A DNA stretch of 64,000 nucleotides, taken from contig NZ_CP090349.1 of the NCBI RefSeq assembly GCF_021398735.1, forward strand, positions 3,367,001-3,431,000, given 5' to 3'. A program made the position numbers and the translations under genes. The DNA is from Methylobacterium oryzae. Lineage in GTDB: Bacteria; Pseudomonadota; Alphaproteobacteria; Rhizobiales; Beijerinckiaceae. This document shows positions 15,027 to 24,767 of this stretch, piece after piece. Under the pieces are notes generated by a model, which had not been told where the DNA came from, made no database searches, and saw only the letters and a list, made by a program, of their open reading frames with translations. Numbering within the stretch: the first letter of the stretch is position 1; each line of letters begins with the position of its first letter.

Positions 15027-17888
15027 ATGGATACGCGGGAAGGCAGAGCCGTTCGCTACATCTTCGACGATTTCGTATTGAGCCCGTCCGAGCAGCGGCT
15101 TTGGCGAGCCGAAAAAGTCGTAAGGCTCGGGGGACGACCTTTGGAAATTCTGACCGCGCTCGTCGAACGCGCAGGTCAGGTCGTAAGCAAGGCGGATCTC
15201 CACAAGCGCGCATGGCCGCGAACGACGGTTGATGAGTCCAATTTGAAGGTCAACATCGCGGCGATCCGGCGCGCACTCGAAGGAGCGGAACCGGAGAAGC
15301 GCTTCATCGCGACGGTGAGCGGACAAGGGTACCGCTTCGTCGCGCCCGTCGACGTCATGTCCTGGCCGATTTCGGCAGCAGCGCGGCGCCATAACCTTCC
15401 GAAACCGACGGACCTGCTCGGCCGATCCGAGGATCTCGCGGTGATCGCGACGAAGGTGCTGCAGCGACCGCTGGTCACGATCACGGGTCTCGGCGGCGTC
15501 GGCAAAACCAGCCTGGCCGTGACGGTGGGGCACGCTCTCGTCGGGCAGTTCCCGGACGGGGTCTGGATGGTCGATCTGTGCGTCATCGACAGCGACCGCT
15601 ATCTCGCGAGCGCGTTCGCTCAGGAAATGCGCATCGCAATCCATGCAGACGATCCACAGGCTGCACTGGCGACTGCCCTGGCGGATCGGCAGTGCCTGCT
15701 CGTCCTCGATTGTTGTGAGAACGCCCTCGATCAGGCGGCCCGGCTGGCCACCATGCTCGCGACCGCCGCGCCCGGAACTCACGTATTGGCCACGAGCCGG
15801 GAGCCGCTCCGGATGGCGCACGAGACCGTGCATCGCCTCCAACCCCTGCCGGCTCCGACAGCGTTCGGGACGCTCAACGCGAAGGATGTTCTGACTTTCC
15901 CGGCCGTGGCGCTGTTCGTCGCGCGCGCCTCGGCCGCTGCTCCAGACTTCAGCCTCGAGGACGACGATGCGTGGGCCGTCGTCGAGATCTGTCGCCGCCT
16001 CGACGGGTTGCCGCTGGCGCTGGAACTTGCCGCGACGCGGGTCGGGGCGTTTGGACTTCGCGGCCTCCTCCGTCTGCTGAACGAGCGCCTGGACCTTCTG
16101 GACGACGGCCGACGGGCAGGTCATCCCCGGCACCGTGGCCTGACCGCGACCTTGGACTGGAGCTACGGACTGCTGTCGCAGGGAGAGCAGACCCTGTTTC
16201 GACGGCTGTCCGTCTTTCACGGCGTCTTCCCGCTCGACGCCGCGCTCGCGATCGGCCGTTCTGCTGGGGAGGCCGAGCATGCGTGCATCGGCCACTTGGC
16301 CGATCTCGTCGCCAAGTCGCTGATTGTCGCTATTCCTGGGTGGTCGGCCCGGTACCAGCTTCTCGACACGACGCGGGCCTACGGATTGCAGCGCCTCGCC
16401 GAGAGTGGCGAGGATGATGCGGTCCGTCGGCGGCACGCGGAGTTTTGTGTCGCGCAATGTCGCGACGTCTCGGCGCGCAGGAGCGCGAAGGCGGCATCCG
16501 ACCCGCGCGAGGAGTTGGTCGCGCTCGTCCAAAACGTCCGCGCCGCACTCGACTGGTGCCTAACCGACCGGCGCGATCCCGTCCTCGGTCGAACGCTGGC
16601 AGCCGAGGCGCTCGTGGTGTGGGACACGCTCGCGCTGCTCCAGGAACGGATCGAGGCGAGCGAGTGGGCGCTCGCGTCGGCCGCCCCCGCCGACGGTCCG
16701 GAAGACCGGTACGAGATCACGCTGCGGGCGTCGCTCGCTGCGGCCCTGCTGCAGGTCGAGGGTCCGACGGCGCGGATTGCGGAGTTGTGGAGCGGGGCGC
16801 TCGCCCGCGCCGAACGGCTGTCCGACCGCGATGGCCAGTTGCGGGCGCTCTGGGGCTTGTGCGACTTCCAGACCTGGGTTGGGGACCACGGCGCCTCGTT
16901 CGCCCTGACGGAGCGCATCAGGACGCTGGCGGCCGCCAGCGGCGATCGCGCGGCCGGCGCGGCCGTCGACAGGCCCGCCGCCACCGCGCTCCGCTATCTC
17001 GGCCGTCTCGACGAGGCTCGCGAGGCAGCGGAGCGCCTGCTGGCCCGTGCGGCCCGCCGTGACAGTCCCGGCCGGCGGCTGGAGGATCACGGCTTGATCG
17101 CGGCACGCGGCACCCTCGCGAACGTCCTGTGGCTCCAGGGACGGCCGGATCACGCCGTCGCGGCGGCGCGGCGCGCGCTCGTCGAGGCCGAAGCCAACGG
17201 CCAGGCCTTCGCCCTTACGAATGCCTTGGCGCACACGGTGATCCCGATTGCGCTCCATGGCGGCGATCTCGACGAAGCCGAGCGCGGCCTCGCCCGCCTC
17301 GGGGACCACGTCGCGCGTCACGCCATGCGCATCTGGCAGGTCATCGCCGATTGCCTCGAAGCGATCGTGAGCCTCAGCCGGGGCGATGCGGGCGGGCTGC
17401 ACCGCCTCGAGGATGCCCTCGTCGAGATGGGGGAGATCGGCTTCCGGATGCGGCGTCCGGCCTATCTCGGCTCGCTGGCGTCCGGCCTCGCGGCGCATGG
17501 CCACCTTCCGGACGCGCTCGCTCGCATCGACGACGCGCTCGCCGCCTCCGAGCACGGCGGCGAACTCTGGTGCCAGCCGGAACTGCTGCGCATCAAGGGC
17601 GAGATCCTCCTCGCCTCCACCGGCGTCGCCGGCGAGGCGGACGCGGCGCGGCACTTCCTGCAAGCGATCGATCTGGCCGGCAGCCAGGGAGCGGCGATAT
17701 GGCGCCTACGGGCCGCGACGAGCCTCGCCGCGCTGGATGACCGGTATGGTGGCCCGGCAGCCCTCGCCGCCGTCCTCGGCGGCTTCGACGAAGGGCTCAA
17801 CACGCCCGATCTCAGGGCTGCGCGGGCGCGCCGTGCTGGTCGGGGGGGACTTGGCAGCGATGCGGGCCGGCCGGTCTCCCTGGCCTGA
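15027..17888 (+). CDS. Winged-helix transcriptional regulator with NTPase and TPR-like domains
   Basis: A 953-residue protein. Residues about 8-105 form an OmpR/PhoB-type winged helix (FDDFVLSPSEQRLWRAEKVV; VDESNLKVNIAAIRRAL; GQGYRFVAPVD). A P-loop NTPase of the NB-ARC/STAND kind follows: ITGLGGVGKTSLAV at about 150, LLVLDCCEN as Walker B, ATSREPLRM as sensor, GLPLALELAATRVGAFG. The C-terminal 450 residues are Ala/Leu/Arg-rich helical repeats of tetratricopeptide character. Such proteins are ATP-switched transcription regulators with unknown inducers. It stands alone, convergent with the reductase gene at 17953, and may control the PaoABC/OYE genes. Confidence 0.85.
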   Translation: MDTREGRAVRYIFDDFVLSPSEQRLWRAEKVVRLGGRPLEILTALVERAGQVVSKADLHKRAWPRTTVDESNLKVNIAAIRRALEGAEPEKRFIATVSGQGYRFVAPVDVMSWPISAAARRHNLPKPTDLLGRSEDLAVIATKVLQRPLVTITGLGGVGKTSLAVTVGHALVGQFPDGVWMVDLCVIDSDRYLASAFAQEMRIAIHADDPQAALATALADRQCLLVLDCCENALDQAARLATMLATAAPGTHVLATSREPLRMAHETVHRLQPLPAPTAFGTLNAKDVLTFPAVALFVARASAAAPDFSLEDDDAWAVVEICRRLDGLPLALELAATRVGAFGLRGLLRLLNERLDLLDDGRRAGHPRHRGLTATLDWSYGLLSQGEQTLFRRLSVFHGVFPLDAALAIGRSAGEAEHACIGHLADLVAKSLIVAIPGWSARYQLLDTTRAYGLQRLAESGEDDAVRRRHAEFCVAQCRDVSARRSAKAASDPREELVALVQNVRAALDWCLTDRRDPVLGRTLAAEALVVWDTLALLQERIEASEWALASAAPADGPEDRYEITLRASLAAALLQVEGPTARIAELWSGALARAERLSDRDGQLRALWGLCDFQTWVGDHGASFALTERIRTLAAASGDRAAGAAVDRPAATALRYLGRLDEAREAAERLLARAARRDSPGRRLEDHGLIAARGTLANVLWLQGRPDHAVAAARRALVEAEANGQAFALTNALAHTVIPIALHGGDLDEAERGLARLGDHVARHAMRIWQVIADCLEAIVSLSRGDAGGLHRLEDALVEMGEIGFRMRRPAYLGSLASGLAAHGHLPDALARIDDALAASEHGGELWCQPELLRIKGEILLASTGVAGEADAARHFLQAIDLAGSQGAAIWRLRAATSLAALDDRYGGPAALAAVLGGFDEGLNTPDLRAARARRAGRGGLGSDAGRPVSLA

Positions 17889-17952
17889 CGCCGCCGCCCA
17901 TGAGCCGATGTGCGGCGAGGGCAGCGGATCGGCGCTCAACAGGCTCTCTCCT

Positions 17953-19065
17953 TTATGCGTTCCCTGAAACGTCCAAGGTCGGATAATCGGTATAACCCTC
18001 GGCTCCCCCGCCATAGAACGTCGCCTGATCGGCCTCCGCGAGAGGGGCGTTGCGGCGCAGCCGCTCGACCAAATCGGGATTCCCGATGAAGGAGCGACCG
18101 AAGGCGATCATGTCGGCGTAGCCGGAGGCGATCGCCTCGATGGCGAGCTGCCGGTCGTAGCCGTTATTGGCGATGTAGGCCCCACCGAAAGCGGCGTGCA
18201 GCGCCTTGTAGTCGAACGCGGACGACCCGTTCGGCCCGCGCGTCTGCCCCTCGACGCAGTGGAGATAGGCCAGTCCCAGCTCCCCAAGCCTCCGAGCGAG
18301 ATAGCCGTAGGTTGCCTGCGGGTCGCTGTCGAGCGGGGTATCACCGACAGCCCGCGTCATCGGCGAGAGCCTCAGGCCGACGCGGTCGGCACCCCACACC
18401 TCCGCGACCGCCTCTACGACCTCAACGGCAAGCCGCGTGCGGTTCTCGACCGAGCCGCCGTAGCGATCTGTCCTCCGGTTCGTGCTGTCGCGGATGAATT
18501 GATCGAGCAGGTAGCAGTTCGCGGAATGCACCTCGATCCCGTCGAAGCCCGCCTGCATGGCGAGGAACGCGGCGCGCCGATAGTCGCCGATCAGATCGGG
18601 AATCTCGTCAGTTCGGAGCGCGCGCGGCATGGATGGAGGTGCCTGCGTGCGGCTCTCGAGGAAGACGAGCTCACCGGCCTGGATGGCCGAAGCCGACACG
18701 GGCGCCTCGCCATTCTCCTGGAGGCTGACATGCGACATGCGCCCGACATGCCAGAGCTGGCAGACGATCCGGCCGCCTGCCTCGTGCACGGCCGAGGTCA
18801 CACGCGACCATGCCTCGGCCTGCACCTCCGTGTAGATGCCCGGCGTGAAGGCATAGCCCCGGCCCTGCCGTGAGATGTTGGTCGCCTCGGTGATGATGAG
18901 GCCGGCCGATGCGCGCTGCCGATAGTACGCGACGGCGAGATCCGAATGGACGCCGTCCATGCCGGCACGCGAGCGCGTGAGCGGTGCCATGGCGACGCGG
19001 TTGGCGACGTCGATGGCACCGATCTTCGTTGGAGAAAACAGATCACGATCTGCGGTCGTCGGCAT
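17953..19065 (-). CDS. Old yellow enzyme family NADH:flavin oxidoreductase (NemA-like)
   Basis: A 370-residue TIM-barrel flavoenzyme. Motifs: FSPTKIGAIDVANRVAMAPL at the N-terminus, LWHVGRMSH, GFDGIEVHSANCYLLDQFIR (substrate-binding His/Asn pair), NRRTDRYGGSVENRTRL and, near the end, IAFGRSFIGNPDLVERLRR (FMN phosphate). It reduces activated C=C bonds (enones, N-ethylmaleimide) or nitro-esters with NAD(P)H, in the cytoplasm. I chose the start at 19065 because it follows GGAGAGATCC. It lies 89 bases downstream of the VOC gene in the same direction. Confidence 0.9.
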   Translation of the reverse strand: MPTTADRDLFSPTKIGAIDVANRVAMAPLTRSRAGMDGVHSDLAVAYYRQRASAGLIITEATNISRQGRGYAFTPGIYTEVQAEAWSRVTSAVHEAGGRIVCQLWHVGRMSHVSLQENGEAPVSASAIQAGELVFLESRTQAPPSMPRALRTDEIPDLIGDYRRAAFLAMQAGFDGIEVHSANCYLLDQFIRDSTNRRTDRYGGSVENRTRLAVEVVEAVAEVWGADRVGLRLSPMTRAVGDTPLDSDPQATYGYLARRLGELGLAYLHCVEGQTRGPNGSSAFDYKALHAAFGGAYIANNGYDRQLAIEAIASGYADMIAFGRSFIGNPDLVERLRRNAPLAEADQATFYGGGAEGYTDYPTLDVSGNA

Positions 19066-19154
19066 GTGCGGGATCTCTCCTTGCCTCACAGGTTGCAGAC
19101 GCGCGCGTTGCCCGGCATTGGGAATCCGACCGCTGCGTTTGCAAGTCTCGCCTC

Positions 19155-19670
19155 TCACTCCGCCCGGGCGGCCGTCGCGCTCCGGTTGGCGTACATGAGC
19201 TCCGTCGAGTGCGAGTAGATCTCGATCAGGTTGCCCCAGGGATCCTCGCAGTAGACCGCCTTGAACGGCTCTCCCTCGAACAGTGTCCAGACCTTCGAGC
19301 GCTGCTTGCCGCCCATCTCGGCGATCCGCCGCGCGAGGCCCTCGACGTCGGGGTCGACCAAGCAGAAGTGGAACACGCCGGTCTTCCAGTAGCGGAAGTT
19401 GTCGTCGACGGCTTCCGACTTCGGTGTGACGAACTCGAAGAGTTCGATCCCCACCCCGTTCGCGGTGGCGAGGTGGGACACGTATCCCTCCTCGAACCGA
19501 TCACCGAAGATCCCCTTGAACACCTCGCCGATATGCGAGCCGTCGTGCCTGACGTGCAGGGGCCCGATGATGTGCCGGCAGCTGAAGGCCTTGGTGTACC
19601 ACTCGGTCGCTGCGCGGATGTCGGTGACGGTCAGGCCGACATGCGTCACGGGAACGGGATGATAGGCCAT
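19155..19670 (-). CDS. VOC (glyoxalase/bleomycin resistance/dioxygenase) superfamily protein
   Basis: A 171-residue protein with two beta-alpha-beta-beta-beta modules. VTHVGLTVTDIRAATEWY opens the first with a metal-ligand His. VGIELFEFVTP, TGVFHFCLVDPDVEGLARRI and AVYCEDPWGNLIEIYSHS supply the others. It is probably a metal-dependent dioxygenase, lyase or isomerase; the reaction is not identifiable from sequence. It sits between paoC-like and the old-yellow-enzyme gene in one run, suggesting it processes a product or substrate of those oxidoreductases. Confidence 0.82.
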   Translation of the reverse strand: MAYHPVPVTHVGLTVTDIRAATEWYTKAFSCRHIIGPLHVRHDGSHIGEVFKGIFGDRFEEGYVSHLATANGVGIELFEFVTPKSEAVDDNFRYWKTGVFHFCLVDPDVEGLARRIAEMGGKQRSKVWTLFEGEPFKAVYCEDPWGNLIEIYSHSTELMYANRSATAARAE

Positions 19671-19692
19671 CTCTCTCTCCGCAGGTGAAGAA

Positions 19693-21906
19693 TCAGGCCG
19701 CGCGCGGCAGCCGGTCGAGCAGCTTGTCGAGGGTGATGGGATAGTCGCGGACGCGGATGCCGGTGGCGTTGTAGACGGCGTTCGCCACCGCCGCGGCCGC
19801 CCCGCACAAGCCGATCTCGCCGATGCCCTTGGCCTTCATCGGGGACGAGACCGGGTCCGGATGGTCGAGGAAGACGACGTCGAGGTGCGGGATGTCGGCA
19901 TGGACCGGCACCTCGTAGCCGCCGAGGTCGTGGTTGATGAAGAAGCCGTGGCGCGTGTCGACGACGAGCGCCTCCATGAGCGCCGACCCTACCCCCATCG
20001 TCATGGCGCCGATCACCTGGCTTCGCGCCGTGAGCGGATTGAGCACCCGGCCGGCATCGATGACCGCGAGCATGCGGCGGACGCGCATCTCCCCGGTGAA
20101 CCGGTTCACGGCGACTTCGGCGAACTGCGCCCCGAAGGTGGCCTGGACGAACTCCTTGTCGAGGTCGCCGTAGGTGATCCGGTCCTCGGCGGTCAGTGGT
20201 CCGGTCTCAACGGCGTCGCGGAGAGGTACGCTCCGACTGCCAGCCGTGACCCTCCCGTCCGCGAACGCCACATCCTCGGCATTGAAGCCGAGCCGCGCCG
20301 CGACGCTCGCCCGCAGCGCCACGCAAGCGGCGTAGAGCCCGGACGTGGCGTTGTTCGCGCCGAACTGTCCGCCGGACCCGGCGGCTTCGGGGTAGTCCGA
20401 GTCGCCGAGCCGCACCGTCACGGCCTCGATCGGCACACCCATCATCTCGGCAGCCGTCTGGGCGAGGATGGTGTAGCTGCCGGTCCCGATATCGGTCATG
20501 TCGGTCTCGACCGACAGCCGGCCATCCTGCTCGAGCCGGACGCGGGCACCGGACGGCATCAGGAGGTTCTGGCGAAAGCCCGCCGCCATGCCCATGCCGA
20601 CGAGCCAGCACCCATCGCCCACAGCGCCGGGCACCGGGTTGCGGCGCGCCCAGCCGAAGCGGTCCGCGCCGAGTTGGAGGCACTCGATCAGGTGCCGCTC
20701 CGAGAACTGCCGGTGCGGCTTGCGCGGATCGACCTGCGTGTCGTTCCGAATCCGGAAGGCGACGGGATCGATGCCTAGCTTCTCGGCCATCTCGTCCATC
20801 GCGATCTCGAGCGCCATCAGGCCCGGGGCCTCACCCGGAGCCCGCATGTCGTTGCCCTCGGCGAGATCGAGGGTCGCGAGCCTCATGGACAGCTCGCGGT
20901 TCGGGGCCGCGTAGATGAGCCGTGTCGGCGCGATCGCCGCCTCCGCGTAGGCGCCGGACAGATTTCCGTTGAGGCTGTGGTGGCCGATCGCTGTGAGCCG
21001 CCCGTCATGAGTCGCACCGAGACGGATGCGCTGGATCGTGCCGGCGCGGCGCGTGCCGTTATTCGCGATCAGCGGACGCTGCAGCGCGACCTTGCACGGG
21101 CGTCCGACGGCTCTGGCGCCGAGGGCCGAGAGGAGCGCGTCGCTCCGCATTATGAGCTTCGATCCGAACCCGCCGCCGATGAACGGCGCGTCCAGCCGCA
21201 GATCCTCCTTCGCGATGCCAAGCGCCTGCGCGAGGCTGTTGCGGTGCCAGGAAACGACCTGCGCCGAAGTCCAGATCGTCAGCTTGCCGTCGCGCCACGC
21301 GGCCGTGGTGGCGTGCGGCTCCATCATCGCATGAGTCTGGTCGGGGGTGGTGTAGATCTCGTCCAGGATCACGGGAGCGGCGGCGAGCGCTTCCTCGAAC
21401 GCCCCGATCCGATCGACCACGGGGTAGTCCGGATTGTCGCGATCCGCGATCGGCTCGGCCTTGCCAGCCTCCGCCGCCAAATCGCAGCGCGCCGGCTCGG
21501 CTTCGTAGTCGACGCGGACGAGGTGGGCGGCCGCGCGCGCCTCCTCGAAGGTCTCTGCCACGACGAGCGCGACGGCTTGATGATAGTGGCGTACCTCGGC
21601 ACCGCCGAACAGGTGGAGGGTCGTCCGGAACCCCGGCGGGGCGGAGTCGTGCTCGAGCGTCGTCAGGATCGCGAGGACGCCCGAAGCCCTTCGTGCGGCC
21701 GCGGCGTCGATCCGCGTCACCCGACCGCGGGCGATCGTGGCGCCGACGATCCAGCCATAGGCAGGATCGGTCGCCGCATCGTGCCGCTCGTAGGCGTAAG
21801 GCGCCGTCCCGGTGACCTTCAGGGCGCCGTCGACGCGCCGATGGGGCTGCCCGACGATGGTCTGACCGTCGATGGAGTTCTGCCCGGCAGGCGTGTCGAA
21901 CCGCAT
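19693..21906 (-). CDS. paoC: Molybdopterin subunit of PaoABC-type aldehyde oxidoreductase
   Basis: A 737-residue xanthine-oxidase-family large subunit of the PaoC/YagR type. It reads HRRVDGALKVTGTAPYAYER at the N-terminus, then QTHAMMEPHATTAAWRDG, APFIGGGFGSKLIMRSDAL, MRAPGEAPGLMALEIAMDEM, and KGIGEIGLCGAAAAVANAVY with the catalytic Glu. It binds molybdopterin cytosine dinucleotide and oxidises broad aldehydes to acids. It starts one base after the paoB-like stop. Confidence 0.88.
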   Translation of the reverse strand: MRFDTPAGQNSIDGQTIVGQPHRRVDGALKVTGTAPYAYERHDAATDPAYGWIVGATIARGRVTRIDAAAARRASGVLAILTTLEHDSAPPGFRTTLHLFGGAEVRHYHQAVALVVAETFEEARAAAHLVRVDYEAEPARCDLAAEAGKAEPIADRDNPDYPVVDRIGAFEEALAAAPVILDEIYTTPDQTHAMMEPHATTAAWRDGKLTIWTSAQVVSWHRNSLAQALGIAKEDLRLDAPFIGGGFGSKLIMRSDALLSALGARAVGRPCKVALQRPLIANNGTRRAGTIQRIRLGATHDGRLTAIGHHSLNGNLSGAYAEAAIAPTRLIYAAPNRELSMRLATLDLAEGNDMRAPGEAPGLMALEIAMDEMAEKLGIDPVAFRIRNDTQVDPRKPHRQFSERHLIECLQLGADRFGWARRNPVPGAVGDGCWLVGMGMAAGFRQNLLMPSGARVRLEQDGRLSVETDMTDIGTGSYTILAQTAAEMMGVPIEAVTVRLGDSDYPEAAGSGGQFGANNATSGLYAACVALRASVAARLGFNAEDVAFADGRVTAGSRSVPLRDAVETGPLTAEDRITYGDLDKEFVQATFGAQFAEVAVNRFTGEMRVRRMLAVIDAGRVLNPLTARSQVIGAMTMGVGSALMEALVVDTRHGFFINHDLGGYEVPVHADIPHLDVVFLDHPDPVSSPMKAKGIGEIGLCGAAAAVANAVYNATGIRVRDYPITLDKLLDRLPRAA

Positions 21907-21907
21907 G

Positions 21908-22858
21908 TCACACCCTCCCTTCGCTCAGCACCAGTGCGAGCGCGCGCTCGGCGAGCGGGATCTTGAAGGCGTTCCCGGCCGTGGGCGTCGCGCCCTGGAA
22001 GGCCGCCGTGACGACGGCTGCCGGTCCACCCGGCAGGAGCGCCTCCGCATCCTCCACCCGCCACGGTCGCGGTGCGACGCCGCCGAATGCGACCCGCCCC
22101 GTCCCGTCCTTGTGCAGGACGACTGCGACTGACACGATCGCGAAGGCGTAGGAGGCCCGGTCGCGGACCTTGTGATAGTGGTGCGTCCCGCCCGGCGGTC
22201 GCGGGAGCGTCACGGCGGTGACGAGCTCGCCCGGTTCGAGCGGGTGCTCGATCTCCGGCCGGTCGCCCGGCAGCAGATGAAAATCGCCGATCGCGATCCG
22301 GCGCTGCGACCCGTCGGGCCTGACGGTCTCGACGGTTGCGTCGAGGACACGCAGCGCCACGGCCATGTCGCCCGGGTTCTGAGCGATGCAATGCGGGCTC
22401 GTGCCCACGACGGCGAGCGAGCGGGTGACGCCCCCGAGGGCCGAGCAGCCCGAGCCCGGCTGGCGCTTGTTGCACGGCAGGGACGTCTCGTAGAAGTACG
22501 GGCAGCGATTGCGCTGCAGCAGGTTGCCGGCGGTCGTCGCCTTGTTGCGCAGCTGCCCCGTGGCGCCGGCCACGATCGCCCGCGCGAGGACGCCGTAATC
22601 GCGCTTCACGCGCGGGTGGGCGGCAACCTCGGTGTTGGTGGCGAGCGCACCGATGCGCAGACCGCCGTCCGGCAGATCCTCGATGGCCTTCAGGGGCAAA
22701 TGCCGGATGTCGACGAGATGGGCCGGCGCCTCGATCTGGAACTTCATCAGGTCGAGCAGGTTCGTACCGCCCGCGATGAACCGAGCGCCTGGCCGGGCGG
22801 CGACGGCCGCCACGGCCGCTTCGGCGCTCGCGACGCGCTCGTAGCTGAAGGGCCGCAT
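21908..22858 (-). CDS. paoB: FAD/[4Fe-4S] subunit of PaoABC-type aldehyde oxidoreductase
   Basis: A 316-residue FAD-binding subunit of the CO-dehydrogenase medium-chain type ([25 protein letters not shown] region). The insertion [20 protein letters not shown] followed by SAL...HCI is the cysteine cluster that binds the extra 4Fe-4S found in PaoB. That makes PaoB-type assignment firmer than a generic xanthine-dehydrogenase FAD subunit. Its ATG at 22858 overlaps the stop of the 2Fe-2S gene (ATGA). Confidence 0.88.
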   Translation of the reverse strand: MRPFSYERVASAEAAVAAVAARPGARFIAGGTNLLDLMKFQIEAPAHLVDIRHLPLKAIEDLPDGGLRIGALATNTEVAAHPRVKRDYGVLARAIVAGATGQLRNKATTAGNLLQRNRCPYFYETSLPCNKRQPGSGCSALGGVTRSLAVVGTSPHCIAQNPGDMAVALRVLDATVETVRPDGSQRRIAIGDFHLLPGDRPEIEHPLEPGELVTAVTLPRPPGGTHHYHKVRDRASYAFAIVSVAVVLHKDGTGRVAFGGVAPRPWRVEDAEALLPGGPAAVVTAAFQGATPTAGNAFKIPLAERALALVLSEGRV

Positions 22859-23433
22859 CAGGGCCTCCCCGCGACGTCCGCCACGGCATCGGCGATGTTG
22901 GAGTAGGCGCCGCATCGGCAGATGTTGCCGCTCATGCGCTCGCGCAGTTCGCCATTGTCCAGCGTCATCGGTGCCATGAGGTCGCCGGTGGCGTAGCTCG
23001 GCACGCCCGCCCTGATCTCGGCGAGGACAGCCACCGCGGAGCAGATCTGGCCCGGCGTGCAGTAGCCGCACTGGAAGGCGTCGTGCGCGATGAACGCCGC
23101 CTGCATGGGATGAAGCCGGTCCGGCCGGCCCAATCCCTCGATCGTCGTCACCGCGTCCCCGTCGTGCATGGCCGCGAGGCTGAGGCATGCGTTGATGCGA
23201 ATCCCATTCACCAGCACCGTGCAGGCACCGCAATGGCCGTGGTCGCACCCCTTCTTGGTGCCCGTGAGGTGCAGGTGCTCGCGCAGGGCGTCGAGCAGCG
23301 TCACGCGGCTGTCGAGATCGAGACGCCGCCGTTCGCCGTTGACCGTGAGCGAGAGGGAAAGCGAACCGGATGCCTCCGGAGCGTGCTGATCGACCGCCCT
23401 TTGATCGACCTCATGTGGCCTGGGAGGACTCAT
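22858..23433 (-). CDS. paoA: [2Fe-2S] subunit of PaoABC-type aldehyde oxidoreductase
   Basis: A 191-residue protein with [20 protein letters not shown] (first cluster), [12 protein letters not shown] and [12 protein letters not shown] (second cluster). The insertion [20 protein letters not shown] before the last motif is typical of PaoA/YagT. E. coli PaoA carries a Tat signal; here the first 28 residues are His/Glu/Pro-rich without an obvious twin-arginine leader, so cellular location is open. It is first of the three subunit genes. Confidence 0.86.
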   Translation of the reverse strand: MSPPRPHEVDQRAVDQHAPEASGSLSLSLTVNGERRRLDLDSRVTLLDALREHLHLTGTKKGCDHGHCGACTVLVNGIRINACLSLAAMHDGDAVTTIEGLGRPDRLHPMQAAFIAHDAFQCGYCTPGQICSAVAVLAEIRAGVPSYATGDLMAPMTLDNGELRERMSGNICRCGAYSNIADAVADVAGRP

Positions 23434-23534
23434 CGGGTATCCCTTCCTCGTCGATCCAAACTGGCGCGATGGCCGTTCCGCACGGCCGAAGCGCCGAAAT
23501 CAGGCTCTCGTCTCCCCTCTTCGGCCACCTCACC

Positions 23535-24371
23535 TCAGCCCCGGTTCGTCGCCGCCCGGCGCGCCTCGGCGGCGTCAGCAAACGTCTTTTTTACGGGACC
23601 GAGCACTTGGACGAATTCGAGCTGCTCGCCCTCGGGCCCCTTGCAGTAGATGATCGACCAGCCGTTCGACGGACCCTCGTGGATCTTGATCGTATTGGTA
23701 TCCCTCGGCGCCGCGCGGCGCTGCTCCTCGGAGTGCACGGGTACGGTGCGGTTCGCCCTGACCTGCGTCATGCCGCGGCGGGCGCACTCGGCCTCGAGAT
23801 CAGCGATGTACTTGTCGAAGTTCACGTCATCGCGGACGTAGAAGCAGATGTGCATCGAGCGCGGGTAGGCCGGGCTCATGTGGTCGCGCGGCTCGGCCCA
23901 GCTGTCGCCGCCGCCCATCGGCTGCGTGGCGTCGCGATACTGCAGGAGTTCGATGACGACGTTCTCGAACTGGACGAAGCGGACATCGAGCCGCTGGGAG
24001 CCACCCTTCAGGTCCGGGACGCCGATGGTGCGAGGATCGACGCGGCGCTCGCGGGCAACGATCTCTTGATCGGCCATCAGCGTGAAATGGACCGGCTCCC
24101 CCTTGAAATCGCCATCACGCATGACCTCGGTGCCGCCGAGTACCTCGGTGTAGAAGGCGAAAGCCCGGTCCATGTTCTGGACCGTGACGCCGAAATGCTG
24201 CACGCCTTGCAGGCGCGCGCCGAGTGGACCATCGTCACGTCCGCCCAGTCGCCCAGTCTGCGCGGAGGCAGTAGTTGCTCCGAGAAGGCCCACGGCTGCA
24301 GCGGCACCGGCAACCTGAAGGACTTCACGGCGAATGTGTCCGCCATGCCCGTCGTTGCTTTGATGGTTCAT
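23535..24371 (-). CDS. Tat-exported VOC-family protein
   Basis: A 278-residue protein. Its N-terminus has an RR motif and hydrophobic stretch (HIRREVLQVAGAAAAVGLLG, ending ASAQ), a likely Tat signal. The VOC fold follows: GVQHFGVTVQNMDRAFAFYT, EVLGGTEVM, MHICFYVRDDVNFDKYIADL and a C-terminal EGEQLEFVQVLG metal-ligand Glu. An exported VOC enzyme beside an aldehyde oxidoreductase suggests periplasmic processing of an unknown compound. It appears to be the first gene of the run VOC-paoA-paoB-paoC-VOC-OYE. Confidence 0.82.
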   Translation of the reverse strand: MNHQSNDGHGGHIRREVLQVAGAAAAVGLLGATTASAQTGRLGGRDDGPLGARLQGVQHFGVTVQNMDRAFAFYTEVLGGTEVMRDGDFKGEPVHFTLMADQEIVARERRVDPRTIGVPDLKGGSQRLDVRFVQFENVVIELLQYRDATQPMGGGDSWAEPRDHMSPAYPRSMHICFYVRDDVNFDKYIADLEAECARRGMTQVRANRTVPVHSEEQRRAAPRDTNTIKIHEGPSNGWSIIYCKGPEGEQLEFVQVLGPVKKTFADAAEARRAATNRG

Positions 24372-24767
24372 AACGATACACCGGCTCGAGGTTCTCAGCC
24401 CAGAGCTATACTAATGTCGCGAGCGATGTGCAGGTAAAAAAAGGTTAAATTCGACAAGGCGCCGGCTCTCTGATGGGGCGGCGCGCAGCACCGAAGGTCT
24501 GCTTCTTGGCTAATGACCGAGTGCAGGTTGTGGTGAAACTGGAATGCGCAAGTTGAGCTGCTATAAAGTCCGCTTCGAAGAAGCGGGCCCGGAAACGCGG
24601 ACGGGCTAATACCGGCCCAGCCCGGCTGCCTGGCAACGTTCACGTCGGCCTCGAGAGCGGTCATCAGCAGCCGCGCGCTCGTATTCGGGTTTGCCCGGTG
24701 TCGTCTGGACGCGGTGATAGATCCCGGCGACGCCCTCGATATTCGTCGAGATCGGGACGCGCATCGC
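24372..24767. other. Gene-free interval
   Basis: About 400 bases upstream of the Tat-VOC gene and downstream of the P1-peptidase gene. The left part is AT-richer and should hold the promoter of the VOC/pao run. It contains AAGTCCGCTTCGAAGAAGCG at about 24565-24584, another relative of the GTCCGCTT repeats. No gene is supported. Confidence 0.4.

Noticed and set aside
14683..15213. 176-codon minus-strand ORF overlapping the regulator start
   Set aside because: Overlaps the winged-helix domain of a convincing gene and has no motif.
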